NCBI GenBank assembly: GCA_951635545.1
Contig: OX620685.1
Coordinates: 2,356,001 to 2,420,000, forward strand
DNA: 64,000 nt
Reading direction: 5' to 3'
Source: CAG-873 sp910578365
GTDB lineage: Bacteria > Bacteroidota > Bacteroidia > Bacteroidales > Muribaculaceae
Position numbers and translations under genes: made by a program. This document shows positions 52,848 to 63,078 of the stretch, in pieces. How positions within the stretch are numbered: the first letter of the stretch is position 1; every line of letters begins with the position of its first letter. Below the pieces are notes generated by a model. That model did no database searches and was not told the origin of the DNA. It saw only the letters and a list, made by a program, of their open reading frames with translations.

Positions 52848-52905
52848 ATGTTTTATAACATATACTTTTTTATTTGAATATATCGCCTAAATCAAATAAT
52901 TTGTT

Positions 52906-52913
52906 TAACTTTG
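52906..52913 (+). promoter_or_regulatory. Promoter -7 box TAACTTTG
   Basis: Exact TAnnTTTG match, 24 bp before the ATG at 52938. A new transcription unit starts after the terminator. Confidence 0.6.
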
Positions 52914-52937
52914 TGGAAACTAAAATAATATACAGTT

Positions 52938-53129
52938 ATGGGCGGTATAGGCAGCGGCGGAGCGCGAGAAGGCGCAGGGCGTAAAACAGTGGACGGAGAG
53001 CCGAGGACTAAAATCTCGGTCACTTTGCCCACATGGTTGTTAAACCTCATACGCGACGAGGCTGCCCGCCGAAAGGTTTCGACCTCTCAACTCATTACCG
53101 AATTTTTAACGAAAGGGCTTGAACGATGA
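52938..53129 (+). CDS. Small ribbon-helix-helix-like protein
   Basis: 63 residues. A Gly-rich basic N-terminus (GSGGAREGAGRK), then TKISVTLPTWLLNLIRDEAARRKVSTSQLITEFL, the RHH pattern of a small DNA-binding regulator. It heads a short unit with its own promoter and could repress that unit. Confidence 0.65.
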   Translation: MGGIGSGGAREGAGRKTVDGEPRTKISVTLPTWLLNLIRDEAARRKVSTSQLITEFLTKGLER

Positions 53130-53386
53130 AACGGACACTGAAATATATATTACTTGCTATCGTGGTAGTCGCATGGTATGGAGTATTCTATCGTATCGAC
53201 CCCACAACTCCAATACAGGCGTTTTTTGCGGCACTGTTTTTAAGTGCTGTAAGTGTAATGATATATTTGGCTATTGCTGAAATAGTCAGGCGCTATAAAT
53301 CCGGTGAGCAGATATGGACGTGGCAGGAAGAAAAGCCGCGAAAACTACCGTTATGGTATAGGATATTATCGAAGATTTTCCGTTAA
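53126..53386 (+). CDS. Small membrane protein
   Basis: 86 residues. Two TM segments (ILLAIVVVAWYGVFY; AFFAALFLSAVSVMIYLAIA) and a cytoplasmic basic tail. Overlaps the RHH gene by 4 bp, so the two are coupled: a regulator-membrane protein pair within a phage late region. Confidence 0.55.
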   Translation: MKRTLKYILLAIVVVAWYGVFYRIDPTTPIQAFFAALFLSAVSVMIYLAIAEIVRRYKSGEQIWTWQEEKPRKLPLWYRILSKIFR

Positions 53387-53412
53387 TTAGGTGTCCTTCA
53401 TAGACTAACCCG

Positions 53413-53449
53413 AAGGGGGTAATTTTGCCGCAAACAAGATTACCCCCTT
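53413..53449 (+). terminator. Terminator hairpin with a promoter box in its loop
   Basis: AAGGGGGTAAT (53413-53423) pairs with ATTACCCCCTT (53439-53449), followed by one more T. The -7 consensus TAATTTTG lies at 53420-53427, in the stem and loop, 26 bp before the tape measure ATG. Confidence 0.65.
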
Positions 53450-53453
53450 TGCC

Positions 53454-56400
53454 ATGGCGAAATTAAATAACGATAAAATCGCGGTCGAACTCGACCTTAA
53501 AGCACAGAAGGCACAAGAGGAGATTCGCCGACTTACCAAGGCAACCGATGAACTCCGAAAACAGAATCAAGCCTACCGGAAGGAGAAGGCGGCCCTTGAA
53601 CGTGTAGAGGGCGACCATACAGCCGAATATGCACGATTAAACGCGGCTATCGAGGCTAATAAACGTGAGATAGAAGCCAATAACCGTGCAATGGAGAAAG
53701 CACGGAAAGAAATCGACATTTCCAGAATGTCGGCTGCTGACCTTGGGAAAGAATTAAAGCGACTGAAGGGCGAACTGAATAAGACTTCAAAAGCCCTATA
53801 TCCGGAAAGATATAGAGAGCTGGAGAATGAAATCCGCAGAGTTGAAAAGGCACACGCCGAAGCAACCCGTTCGACACGCGGTTTTCTGGCCTCGCTCCTG
53901 TCGCTCGATAAGATTGCCACCTCGATAAAGGGCTTTTTCATGGGCCTGGGCATGGTGATAATGACGCAAGTTATAGGAGCGTTCAAGCAACTGACAAACA
54001 TTATTCAGGATTTTGAGCGGGCTAACTCAAAACTTGCCTCCGTACTGGGTACGACTATCGACGGAGTTTCACGCCTGACCGACCAAGCGAAATATTTAGG
54101 GCGCACCACAACCGCCACAGCCTCGCAAGTTACCGGCCTTCAGACCGAACTCGCAAAACTCGGATTCACGCAGGACGTTATCGAGAAACTTACCCCCTCG
54201 GTTCTGAAATTCGCGAAGGCAGTCGATACCGACCTATCGAGCGCGGCAGCGTTCGCCGGTGCCGCCATGCGTATGTTTAACAAGGACGCAGACCAAGCCG
54301 AAGCGGTGATGGCCTCTTTTGCCGTTGCCACAACTAAAAGCGCACTTGATTTTCACAAGCTGGAGGCCTCGCTGTCAACTGTTGGCCCGGTAGCCAATGC
54401 GTTCGGGTTCTCCCTCGAAGAAACGACCGCACTCCTCGGCCAACTCTCAAACGCCGGATTCGACGCAAGCAGCGCCGCCACCGCAACCCGTAATATCCTC
54501 CTGAATCTGGCAGACGCTAACGGCGACCTCGCGAAAGCCCTCGGTGGCCCAGTGACTAACCTCGACGAACTGGTTAACGGGCTGAATAAACTTAACGCGG
54601 AAGGTGTGGACCTCGCGAAAGCCCTCGAACTGACCGACAAGCGAAGCGTGGCCGCGTTCTCGACTTTCCTTAACGGTTCTGATTCAATTCTCGCGCTCCG
54701 TGATTCGATAACCGATTGTACCGATGATTTTCAACAAATGGCCGCGACAATGGCCGACAACGCGGCCGGTTCGTTTGCCGGATTCCAGTCAGCAGTGGAG
54801 GGCTTAATTTTGAAATTCTTTGATTTCCGCGAAGCCCTGAAAACTCTCTACGAGTGGGGTACAGATATTATAAATTGGATTGGCGAAATTGTGGACGCTT
54901 TCAGCCCTATGGGTACAATGATAGGATGGGCCGCGACAACAGTAGGTGCGCTTGTGTCCGCTTTGGGTACTCTCGTGGGCTGGATTACAAAATTATTCAC
55001 ACAGACCGCCGCCGGAAGAATGATATTAAACGGCGTTGTTGCCGCTCTTGTGGCTTATAAGGTTGCCACACTATTAGCCTCTAATGCTACCAAAACATTT
55101 ATAAGCAATATCGCTAACGCAATAAAAGCCATAATCGCCAAGACGGCGGCGGTTTACAGTGCCGCCAAGGCAGATGGAGCGGCAGCCGTCGCAACACGTC
55201 TATGGAACGCCGCACTAATGGCAAACCCGATAATTCTTATCATTAGTTTGTTGGCTATGGCCGTGGCCGCGATTATGGGGTATAATTCTGCAATGGACGA
55301 CGCTACCGAAAAAACGGACGCATGGACCGAAGCCTCCAAGGAAGCGGCGAAACAGTACGGAGAGCAGAAAGGCAAAATTCAAGCCTTGATAATGGTCGCC
55401 GAGAATGAAAATTTGTCGCTCGAACGTCGTAAAAAGGCCGTTGCAGAACTGAACCGTATTATTCCGAACTATAACGCACAAATAGACGCTACCACCGGCA
55501 AATATAAAGCGTCTAAACAAGCCCTCGACGCTTATCTTATTTCACTGGAGAAGGAGATGCGTTATAAAGCCAATGAATCAAAAATGCGCGAACTGGTGGC
55601 AGCCGCCGAAGAAGCCCGCGACGCTTACGATGAAGCAGAAATCGCCGCAGCAAAAGCCGGGCGCACCACGCGCAACTGGCTCGGTTTTGTATATCCTTCC
55701 GACGCTCAAAAAAATGCAAACAGTAAAAAAAGCCTATGGAAGAAGGCCGAAGATGATTTACAAGCATTTCAAGGCCGTATGAAAAAGGCTATCGAGGACG
55801 GAACGATTACGCCACCGGAGATAACCGAAGAGATAGAAACCGTAAATACCGGCCTCGACAATACTAACAAAACAGCTTCCGAAACCGTCACCCGACTGAA
55901 GGAAATTAACACCGAGTTAAAACGCCTCCGTAAAATGGACCCGGAGAGTGACGAAGAACTCGACCGTATTCAAAAGCGTATAAAGCTCCTTCAGGAAGAA
56001 AAAAAGGAACTGCTCGGAAAAGCCAAGGCCAAACGTACCCCCGGCACATATAAGGAGGATTCTCTCGACCAAGTAACCGCGCCGGTTGACGACGCACACC
56101 AACGCCGATTACTGGAGATAAATAAACAGGACTTAACCGAAACGGAGCGCACGATCGCGAAGAATCAAGAATTGATAAGATACTGTTTTGAACTTAATAA
56201 CGCACTCGAAACACTCCGCGCCAACACTGACAGCACCCACACTAAAACCCTCGACGCTATCACCGCCGAGCAGAATAAACTCGCCGCGCAATCACTCACA
56301 GCCCAAAAGGCTATAAATACGGCAATGGTGAAACAGGATTCAGAGGACTACAAGCAAAGGAAAACAGCCGCCGAAGCGTTTTATAAACAGCAATCCGATT

Positions 56401-57791
56401 TAATTCGCGCCTCTGTTATCAACGACGCTGATTTACAGGAAGCCGCGAACGTGTACCTTCTTGACCTCGACCGCCAGAACCACGCCGACCAACTTAAAGA
56501 GCTGCAACAGTATTACGATAAAGTTGCAGCCGCCGACTATTATACCAAGGACGAAAAAACAAAACTCCTTCAGCAACTCGGCAAGGATATAAGGAGCGTT
56601 CAAAGTCAGATTCTCACAGATACCGGCAAATTTACCGAACTCATGCGAGAGGCTACGACCGACACAACGAGCAAAGAAGGTATTACCGCAAGTTTCGACC
56701 GCCAGCGTAGCGCAATGATTCTTTATTACGAGGCTCTGAAAGACGCTGAAGGAGTAAGCGCGGAGGAGATTGTAGCACTCGAAACGGAGAAACAACGCCG
56801 TATCGCCGCCCTTAATTACCAGTATCAAGAGCAGATGTGGCAGCTTCAGGAACTTGTCGGGCTATCATGGGCCGACGAGTACGAACGCGAACTCGCCCAA
56901 CTCGAAAATTACCACCGTCAGGGCCTTATCTCAACTAAGGACTACGAAAAGAAAAAATTACAGTTAGGCGTTACCAACGCTAAAAAGTATTTCGATTATT
57001 ACGCCAATCTTTCCGGCTCGATGTTCTCGGCCATACAAGATGCTGAAATCGCGCAGAGTGACGCGAAATATGATGTCTTGATACAACAGGCAAAGAATAA
57101 CGGAGAGGACACTGCAGCCCTCGAAGAAGAAAAGGAAAACAAGAAACTCGAAATACAAAAGAAATACGCCGATGTTGATTTTGCGATTAAAATCTCCACG
57201 ATTATAGGAAATACCGCCGTCGCCATAATGCAGGCTTTCGCGCAGCTCGGCCCGATTGGTGGAGCTATAGCCGCCGCCATGTTGACTGCTACCGGCGTGG
57301 CCCAAGTAGTGAGCGCAAAAGCCGAACGCGACAAAATCAAGAATATGCAGCCGAGCAATACCGCCGGCAGCTCCGGCACCGTTGCCGCTCCGGCCAAGGC
57401 TGAACGAGTGCTATCCGGCTACTCTGACGGCGGATATACAGGCGACGGTGACCGCTACGAGGTTGCGGGTGTCGTTCATCGCGGCGAGTACGTCGTGCCG
57501 AAGCCTATTATGGACAACCCTCGCGTAGTTGACGCGGTGGGTACAATCGAGGCGATACGCCGTAATAAAATCCTCGGTTCAGGTATGGCCGCCGCTCCTT
57601 CCGCCGGTTACGCCGACGGAGGTTATACCGTCCCGGCTCCCTCGTTGAGCATGGAGGAATTTACAAAGGCCGTTCAGGAGTTCCGGGCGGCAACAAAGGC
57701 AATCCGGGCATATATCGTTTACAAGGACATAGAGGACGCGAAGGAAACGATGGACCGCGCCCGCGCTCCGTTCACCAGAAACAAAAAGTAA
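53454..57791 (+). CDS. Tail tape measure protein
   Basis: 1445 residues. Long N-terminal coiled coil (EIRRLTKATDELRKQNQAYR..., about 20-150), hydrophobic segments at about 160-180 and in the middle (about 480-620), more coiled coil (about 750-1250), and the Gly-rich end YSDGGYTGDGDRYEVAGVVHRGEYVVP, typical of tape measures of Bacteroidales phages. Its length sets the tail length, implying a long tail. It is the longest gene here. Confidence 0.9.
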   Translation: MAKLNNDKIAVELDLKAQKAQEEIRRLTKATDELRKQNQAYRKEKAALERVEGDHTAEYARLNAAIEANKREIEANNRAMEKARKEIDISRMSAADLGKELKRLKGELNKTSKALYPERYRELENEIRRVEKAHAEATRSTRGFLASLLSLDKIATSIKGFFMGLGMVIMTQVIGAFKQLTNIIQDFERANSKLASVLGTTIDGVSRLTDQAKYLGRTTTATASQVTGLQTELAKLGFTQDVIEKLTPSVLKFAKAVDTDLSSAAAFAGAAMRMFNKDADQAEAVMASFAVATTKSALDFHKLEASLSTVGPVANAFGFSLEETTALLGQLSNAGFDASSAATATRNILLNLADANGDLAKALGGPVTNLDELVNGLNKLNAEGVDLAKALELTDKRSVAAFSTFLNGSDSILALRDSITDCTDDFQQMAATMADNAAGSFAGFQSAVEGLILKFFDFREALKTLYEWGTDIINWIGEIVDAFSPMGTMIGWAATTVGALVSALGTLVGWITKLFTQTAAGRMILNGVVAALVAYKVATLLASNATKTFISNIANAIKAIIAKTAAVYSAAKADGAAAVATRLWNAALMANPIILIISLLAMAVAAIMGYNSAMDDATEKTDAWTEASKEAAKQYGEQKGKIQALIMVAENENLSLERRKKAVAELNRIIPNYNAQIDATTGKYKASKQALDAYLISLEKEMRYKANESKMRELVAAAEEARDAYDEAEIAAAKAGRTTRNWLGFVYPSDAQKNANSKKSLWKKAEDDLQAFQGRMKKAIEDGTITPPEITEEIETVNTGLDNTNKTASETVTRLKEINTELKRLRKMDPESDEELDRIQKRIKLLQEEKKELLGKAKAKRTPGTYKEDSLDQVTAPVDDAHQRRLLEINKQDLTETERTIAKNQELIRYCFELNNALETLRANTDSTHTKTLDAITAEQNKLAAQSLTAQKAINTAMVKQDSEDYKQRKTAAEAFYKQQSDLIRASVINDADLQEAANVYLLDLDRQNHADQLKELQQYYDKVAAADYYTKDEKTKLLQQLGKDIRSVQSQILTDTGKFTELMREATTDTTSKEGITASFDRQRSAMILYYEALKDAEGVSAEEIVALETEKQRRIAALNYQYQEQMWQLQELVGLSWADEYERELAQLENYHRQGLISTKDYEKKKLQLGVTNAKKYFDYYANLSGSMFSAIQDAEIAQSDAKYDVLIQQAKNNGEDTAALEEEKENKKLEIQKKYADVDFAIKISTIIGNTAVAIMQAFAQLGPIGGAIAAAMLTATGVAQVVSAKAERDKIKNMQPSNTAGSSGTVAAPAKAERVLSGYSDGGYTGDGDRYEVAGVVHRGEYVVPKPIMDNPRVVDAVGTIEAIRRNKILGSGMAAAPSAGYADGGYTVPAPSLSMEEFTKAVQEFRAATKAIRAYIVYKDIEDAKETMDRARAPFTRNKK

Positions 57792-58754
57792 TTACCGCTA
57801 TGATAAAAATACTTATCAAAGGGGAAGCTCTCGACCTCCCCGAAGGTTTCAGCATGGCCGTTGAAGATACCAACCCGATATTTAACGACCAAGGCAGCCA
57901 ATCAATACCGGCCACCGTTCCACCGACGAGGCGTAACAACCGACTGACCGGCCACGTTGTCCGAGTTGACAACGCCGAGAATCCGAACGAGCCGGAGCGG
58001 ACTTGTATCATAGAGAACGGCGCGTACCAACGTCGCGGCACACTGAATTACACAAGCGCAAACAGCCGCGACGGTATAACCTTTAACGTCGGGTTCGACA
58101 ACTCCACGGCCTACGAAAAATGGAAAAATAAGAAACTGACCGAACTTTCGACACTCCCCATGTGGCGACACTCATCGCTTGCCGTCCTGATGTCGGAACT
58201 TAACGAGATATATCACAACGCTGACCCGAAAACCAACCCTTTGGCGGTTTTCCCTATTGTTACCGCTATCGACAAAGAAGGATGGCTCGAAACATATTCT
58301 ATTATCGACCCCGAAAAGGTCGAAATATTGAATATGTGGACGCGCACCGCAATGCAATACAAAGCGTTAAGAAGCGTCGATAAGGTGACAAGGACAATCA
58401 ACGGAACAGTTACGGAGGTTTCAGTTCCGGAAAACTACGGGTTCACGCCATTTGTAAGGGTGTGGCGTGTTCTGGAGTTGATATTTTCCGATTTAGGTAT
58501 GTCAATCGCTGCGAATCCGTTCAAGACTGATAACGACCTCGCCCGGCTTGTCGTGCTGAATAATTGCGCTGATTCCTGTTGTCAGAAAGATGTTAATTAT
58601 ATCGACCTCATGCCGGACGTGACGGTCGAGGCGTTCATGGCCGCCCTCTGGGCGCGTTTCGGCCTCGTCTATCATGTCGATTTCAGCACTTGCCGCGTAA
58701 CTATGGCCTTTATCGGCGACATAATCAACAAACCGGCTCAAAAGGATTTAAGTA

Positions 58755-60342
58755 ATTTAAGTTTCGCAAGTTCAACTTGCTGATTTCAGATTGTAAAATT
58801 TGGCGATATGAGCCAGTTCGTCAGAGTGATTGATCACAGCATCATAGACTTCTTCGTCCAGCAGGCCGAAGACTCTCGCTATTGCCGAGACAATCTCCTG
58901 AAGGATTCCCCATATCTGTTGTGCAACGGAGAGTTGGACTGTCTCTTTGGAAATATCCCGAAAGAGACCGCCGATAGTTTCGTAATCGCTGAAGCGTTTT
59001 GCGATGGAAAGGATATTATATTGCAGACAACACAATGTGGCAGCGGCAATCTGAGAGGCAAAGCAGGTGCTCTGGCACTTGCCGAATCCCAGGTTGGTCT
59101 TGCAATCCTTGAATACCACTTCAAGAGCCCAGCGTCTGGAATATATCCGCCAGGCCTTGAAGAAATCCATTGCGGTATCGGTTGTAAGCAATCCGTTCCA
59201 TTTGCCGTGTTGGGTCCGGCGTACAAGGAATATCCTTACAGGGACACCTCCGAACGTGGCATCAAACATGATATAGTAGCATTTGAGCTTGCGGCTGTAC
59301 TTCTGCAATTTGAGTTTTTTACCGAGTTTCACAAGTGCTGGAGCAGAAAGGTCTCCGTGTTTGGTATGGTATTTTGTCTTACCGTTCTCTCCGACCTTTA
59401 TCATGCCAAGCCAATGGCATTTGATATGGCGGCTATGGATGAACTGGACAATCTCCTTGTTGGTAAACCAACTGTCTGCCAACACGTAGCTGAACCTTAT
59501 GCCTCGACGGATGGCCCGCTTTATCATCTGCTTTGCAAGCTCAATCTTGGACATGTCATATTCCTGCTCACGCTTGCGAAGCGCCTCGCTGTCATGTTCC
59601 GTGATACGACGCCGTTTGAGTTCCCTGGCGCTCATGCCGTAGTTCCCTTTCTTTCCTTCCTCTCCGACGATGGCGAGGTCGAGAAGCATTTGCGACACTC
59701 CGTCGGTGACAGCCATACAGAGACACTTAAATCCGAGCACCGCTTTGTGAGCCAGATGGGAATGGACACGCCCGATTTTTTCAATAGTCCGGCCTGTCTT
59801 CTCATGGTCGGTATCGTCAAGAATCAGACACACCTCATCGGCTTTATGGTCAGAACGGAGATGTATTCGGTTCCACAGCTGTACCGATATATGCCAGAGA
59901 GTCTTTCTCCAGTCTATATCGGGATTTTCCATAAAGCGGTAGAAAACATCCTTTCTGGCCTTAATCAACGAATCAAGTGTACCGTACTTCTGATTGCGGT
60001 ATGCGTTTCTAATGCCGAAACATGGGAAAAGAAGAAGACATTGGAATACAGTCAGCAACCGGTAAACACAGTTACGCTTGCTTGTTACTGCAAGCGTGTC
60101 GCGCTCGGTCATCTTGACCTGCCCAAGTATAGAACTTATGTTCTGCATGGCTGCTGTCATATCGGAATTTTTGAAAAAGTCTTTGATATCCGAGAGAAAA
60201 GGAGTAATTTTGTGTATCGACATGGCTTTGAGTTAGTTTTTTGGTGGTACTTAAAATTACTCATTTTCTTGCAATTAGGCAAGAATCCATGTCGTTTTTT
60301 TATGCCTCTGTCTCAGGAAATCATTACTTGCGAAACTTAAAT
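58755..60342 (-). mobile_element. IS4-family element, copy 2 (intact)
   Basis: 1588 bp with perfect 17-bp inverted repeats ATTTAAGTTTCGCAAGT, flanked by AAGTA at 58750-58754 and 60343-60347. It appears identical to copy 1 in the parts compared, so transposition was recent. It lies opposite to the direction of the disrupted tail gene. Confidence 0.97.
58772..60223 (-). CDS. IS4-family transposase
   Basis: 483 residues, intact. The DDE core includes LILDDTDHEKTG (first Asp), VLADSWFTNKE (second Asp) and YSRRWALEVVFKDCK, an exact Y-x2-R-x3-E-x6-K signature. Long antisense open frames over it are shadows. As the only intact copy here, it is the probable source of transposase for both. Confidence 0.93.
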   Translation of the reverse strand: MSIHKITPFLSDIKDFFKNSDMTAAMQNISSILGQVKMTERDTLAVTSKRNCVYRLLTVFQCLLLFPCFGIRNAYRNQKYGTLDSLIKARKDVFYRFMENPDIDWRKTLWHISVQLWNRIHLRSDHKADEVCLILDDTDHEKTGRTIEKIGRVHSHLAHKAVLGFKCLCMAVTDGVSQMLLDLAIVGEEGKKGNYGMSARELKRRRITEHDSEALRKREQEYDMSKIELAKQMIKRAIRRGIRFSYVLADSWFTNKEIVQFIHSRHIKCHWLGMIKVGENGKTKYHTKHGDLSAPALVKLGKKLKLQKYSRKLKCYYIMFDATFGGVPVRIFLVRRTQHGKWNGLLTTDTAMDFFKAWRIYSRRWALEVVFKDCKTNLGFGKCQSTCFASQIAAATLCCLQYNILSIAKRFSDYETIGGLFRDISKETVQLSVAQQIWGILQEIVSAIARVFGLLDEEVYDAVINHSDELAHIAKFYNLKSAS

Positions 60343-61645
60343 AAGTAATATAATATCCGAGCCGCCCGTGGTGAACTACGACAAGGGGAAATATATCAAG
60401 TTATCCGCCTCCACCTCGATAGATTGCGCCGAGCCGGAAACGGAGAGATTCGAGGACTTTTTTAAGAATTTCGATTCCTCTCAAATCGGTGATTCAGTTG
60501 TCGAAAATGAAAATATAAGTTTTACTTTTAACCGAAAAACGGCGGTATGGTCGAGATATGATAAAGTAAACAGGAAATCGAAGGAAGGTTCTACCAGCTT
60601 TTTTAATTGGGACCCGAAAACGCCCGGAGTAGAGGCTGAAGAAATCACATCGGACGACGAATTTGTGCCGCTGGCTCATGTCCAGATACGAAAAACCGCT
60701 TACGGAACTTACGGCGATTTTGCCGACGACGTACCTTTTTATCTGAAGGGTATGCGTCACAACCACAGTTATATTAAAGGTTCTGACGGACCGGAGGGTG
60801 GAGATACGCCGCTGGCGTTTATGTTCGCTTTTACCGGAATTGAAACGAGCTACGACAGTACAGAAGGCCGGTTCGCGTCAGTGACAGGCGACACGTTCAA
60901 GGACGGAAAGCAGCACACAACCTCCCTACTGTTTCAGTATAAAGGCGGCCTGTTCGATAAGTATTGGCGGCAGTATGATGAAATTTTGAGGCATGGAGCG
61001 CGAACGATTGAAATTAAAGGCCGCCTAAAGCTGCAAGAGATTCAGCAGCTCGATATGTTCCGCCCGGTAATGTTCAAGGGTGTGCGCTGCCTGATTGATA
61101 CCGTTAACTATTCTTTGCCCGGTGGTAAAGAGATTGCCGTGGAAATCAAGTTACGGACAATTCAAACGCAAGGAACGTACAACATCGCCACTGAACAGAA
61201 TATACCGAATTTTACTTTGTTAGATACCGACTATTACTGGAAATACGTTTCGGACACCCTTCAGACGGTTTATAACTCAACCGAGAGCAAAAACGCCGCA
61301 ATCAAGGCGTGGAAAAATGCTAACCCGGACTATCAAGCACCAAATATTTACACATGGCCCGGCCTTGCCATGCCTGTAACTGTGCAGAAAACCGGCTTAA
61401 CGTGGGAATCCGACCCGTACAACGCGGACGGTACTTGTAATATGGAGGGAGCGACCAGAACGCGCCAGTACCAGGCCCGCGCCACCTACGAAATATGGGA
61501 ACTGTACGACGTTTCAGAAGGCGACCCGGACCATTACGAAACGGAGCCGGGCGAAATCCCGTTAGGACAAATCACTATTAGAATCACCTATACCGTAACG
61601 CTCGTAAGTGCGCATCGTTAGTCCTTTGCCCTCCGTGGCAATTCA

Positions 61646-61867
61646 ATGAAATTTGCAATCATGGAAGCCAATAACATAACAGCAGCCCCACAAGCGGCAG
61701 ACGTTAACGCCCTCTACGAAGTGTGGCGTGAAACGAATGTGGGGAATAAGGAACAGTTTTACAAGTTCCTGACAACACCCAGTACCGAGCGCGACGAGTT
61801 TATTAACGCTCACCCCGTTGAAATCTCCTTCACCGGTTCTATACTCATGGTTACGGCCAAACCTTAA
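61646..61867 (+). CDS. Small phage tail-region protein
   Basis: 73 residues, or 68 from the ATG at 61661. Short soluble protein (VNALYEVWRETNVGNKEQFYKFL). It lies between the disrupted tail gene and the next tail gene. Function unknown. Confidence 0.5.
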   Translation: MKFAIMEANNITAAPQAADVNALYEVWRETNVGNKEQFYKFLTTPSTERDEFINAHPVEISFTGSILMVTAKP

Positions 61868-61878
61868 ACCCGCTTACA

Positions 61879-63066
61879 ATGGATTCAAATGTAAAAAAGG
61901 GTATCGCCTTTTCAAAAAATCCGATATTGCTACGCAGCAGCTTGACGGTTGACGACTACAATCCTATTACCGGGATTCCGTTCACCGTCTATGCCAGCGG
62001 CATGAACCAACGCTATGTGGGTCGTTATAACCAGCCCTTTAGCGTCAATATCTCCGAGATTGTGGACGCATACGCCTACACTATCGGCGAACCGATAATG
62101 TCGTACCACATAAACGGAGTTCGTGAGGTCGAGGACAACGGCACGATTTCCGAACGCAAAATTTACGTTGATATTACCGAGGATAATCTGGACGAATGGG
62201 AGTGCCTTATTATCGCCGGAGGCGTTTCGCGTCAGAATTACCGACGTTATGCCAGAATGAAAACCGACGCTTTCGAGGCCCGTTTTCTCAACAACGCCAA
62301 TAACTTTTTTATGACAACCCGAACCGCAGGGTGGCGCATAGTGATGAAGGAAACGGAACTTTATCCGCTCTATTTCATAAGTCTGGAGAGATTTCTGTAT
62401 ATGACCGTTGTAGAACGAACGACGGGCAAAACTCTAATACAAGACGGGAATTTCGACAACGGTATTTTTGCGCTTGATATTGACGCGCTACGAAAACAGT
62501 TTTTCGATGAATACGGAGTTTTGTCGAATAGTTTCGACATATACAAGGGCGACCCCTCGCAATACTCTTGCAGCATAGTAATTGAGCGGAGCGACCCGGC
62601 ACGGGAACGCTACCGCCTGAAATTCCGCAATTCTCTCGGTGTATTCGAGATTATCGAACTTGCCGGAGAACTTACCATTACACCCGATTACGCCGCAGCC
62701 GATGAAGCAAGATTCAGCAGATACGACGCTGAAACCGACGATTTCACCGCCGACCGCGAACGTATCACACGCCCCCAATCGCTAACAATCGAAACCGGAG
62801 TTATGCGGGCTGATACCGTCCGTTTCCTCATGGATATGATAGGCAGCGAGGAGGTTTATTTGCTCGACCTCTCGGAACTCCCGGTTAAAGTTATACCCTC
62901 TATCGAGGAACTCAAATACAAGCCGCGTCCGGAAACGCCCCAAAAATTCACCGTCAAGTTGCAAATGGCGGAAGATGAAACCAACATCATGCAAGACATC
63001 ATCGACGGAACGGAAGGCCGCAAACCGCGAGTATTCTCGAAGCAGTTCAGCAAACAATTTAATTAA
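61879..63066 (+). CDS. Tail-tip/baseplate-region protein
   Basis: 395 residues, beta-rich throughout, without membrane segments or catalytic motif. The C-terminus ends VFSKQFSKQFN. Position after tape measure and before a fibre-like gene suggests a distal tail component. Not recognised as a known family. Confidence 0.55.
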   Translation: MDSNVKKGIAFSKNPILLRSSLTVDDYNPITGIPFTVYASGMNQRYVGRYNQPFSVNISEIVDAYAYTIGEPIMSYHINGVREVEDNGTISERKIYVDITEDNLDEWECLIIAGGVSRQNYRRYARMKTDAFEARFLNNANNFFMTTRTAGWRIVMKETELYPLYFISLERFLYMTVVERTTGKTLIQDGNFDNGIFALDIDALRKQFFDEYGVLSNSFDIYKGDPSQYSCSIVIERSDPARERYRLKFRNSLGVFEIIELAGELTITPDYAAADEARFSRYDAETDDFTADRERITRPQSLTIETGVMRADTVRFLMDMIGSEEVYLLDLSELPVKVIPSIEELKYKPRPETPQKFTVKLQMAEDETNIMQDIIDGTEGRKPRVFSKQFSKQFN

Positions 63067-63078
63067 CTCATTATCACA

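Larger units (their letters stand above)
57800..61621 (+). pseudogene. Tail protein gene interrupted by the IS4-family element
   Basis: The gene runs 57800-58754 and resumes at 60348. Joining the two sides and keeping one copy of the 5-bp duplication AAGTA restores KDLSNIISEPPVVNYDKGK without a frame change and gives 742 codons. The left part alone ends LSFASSTC in IS sequence; the right part could restart at the GTG at 60368 (417 residues). The protein is beta-rich and lies right after tape measure, the position of distal tail or tail-tip proteins. The break probably abolishes function. Confidence 0.92.
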
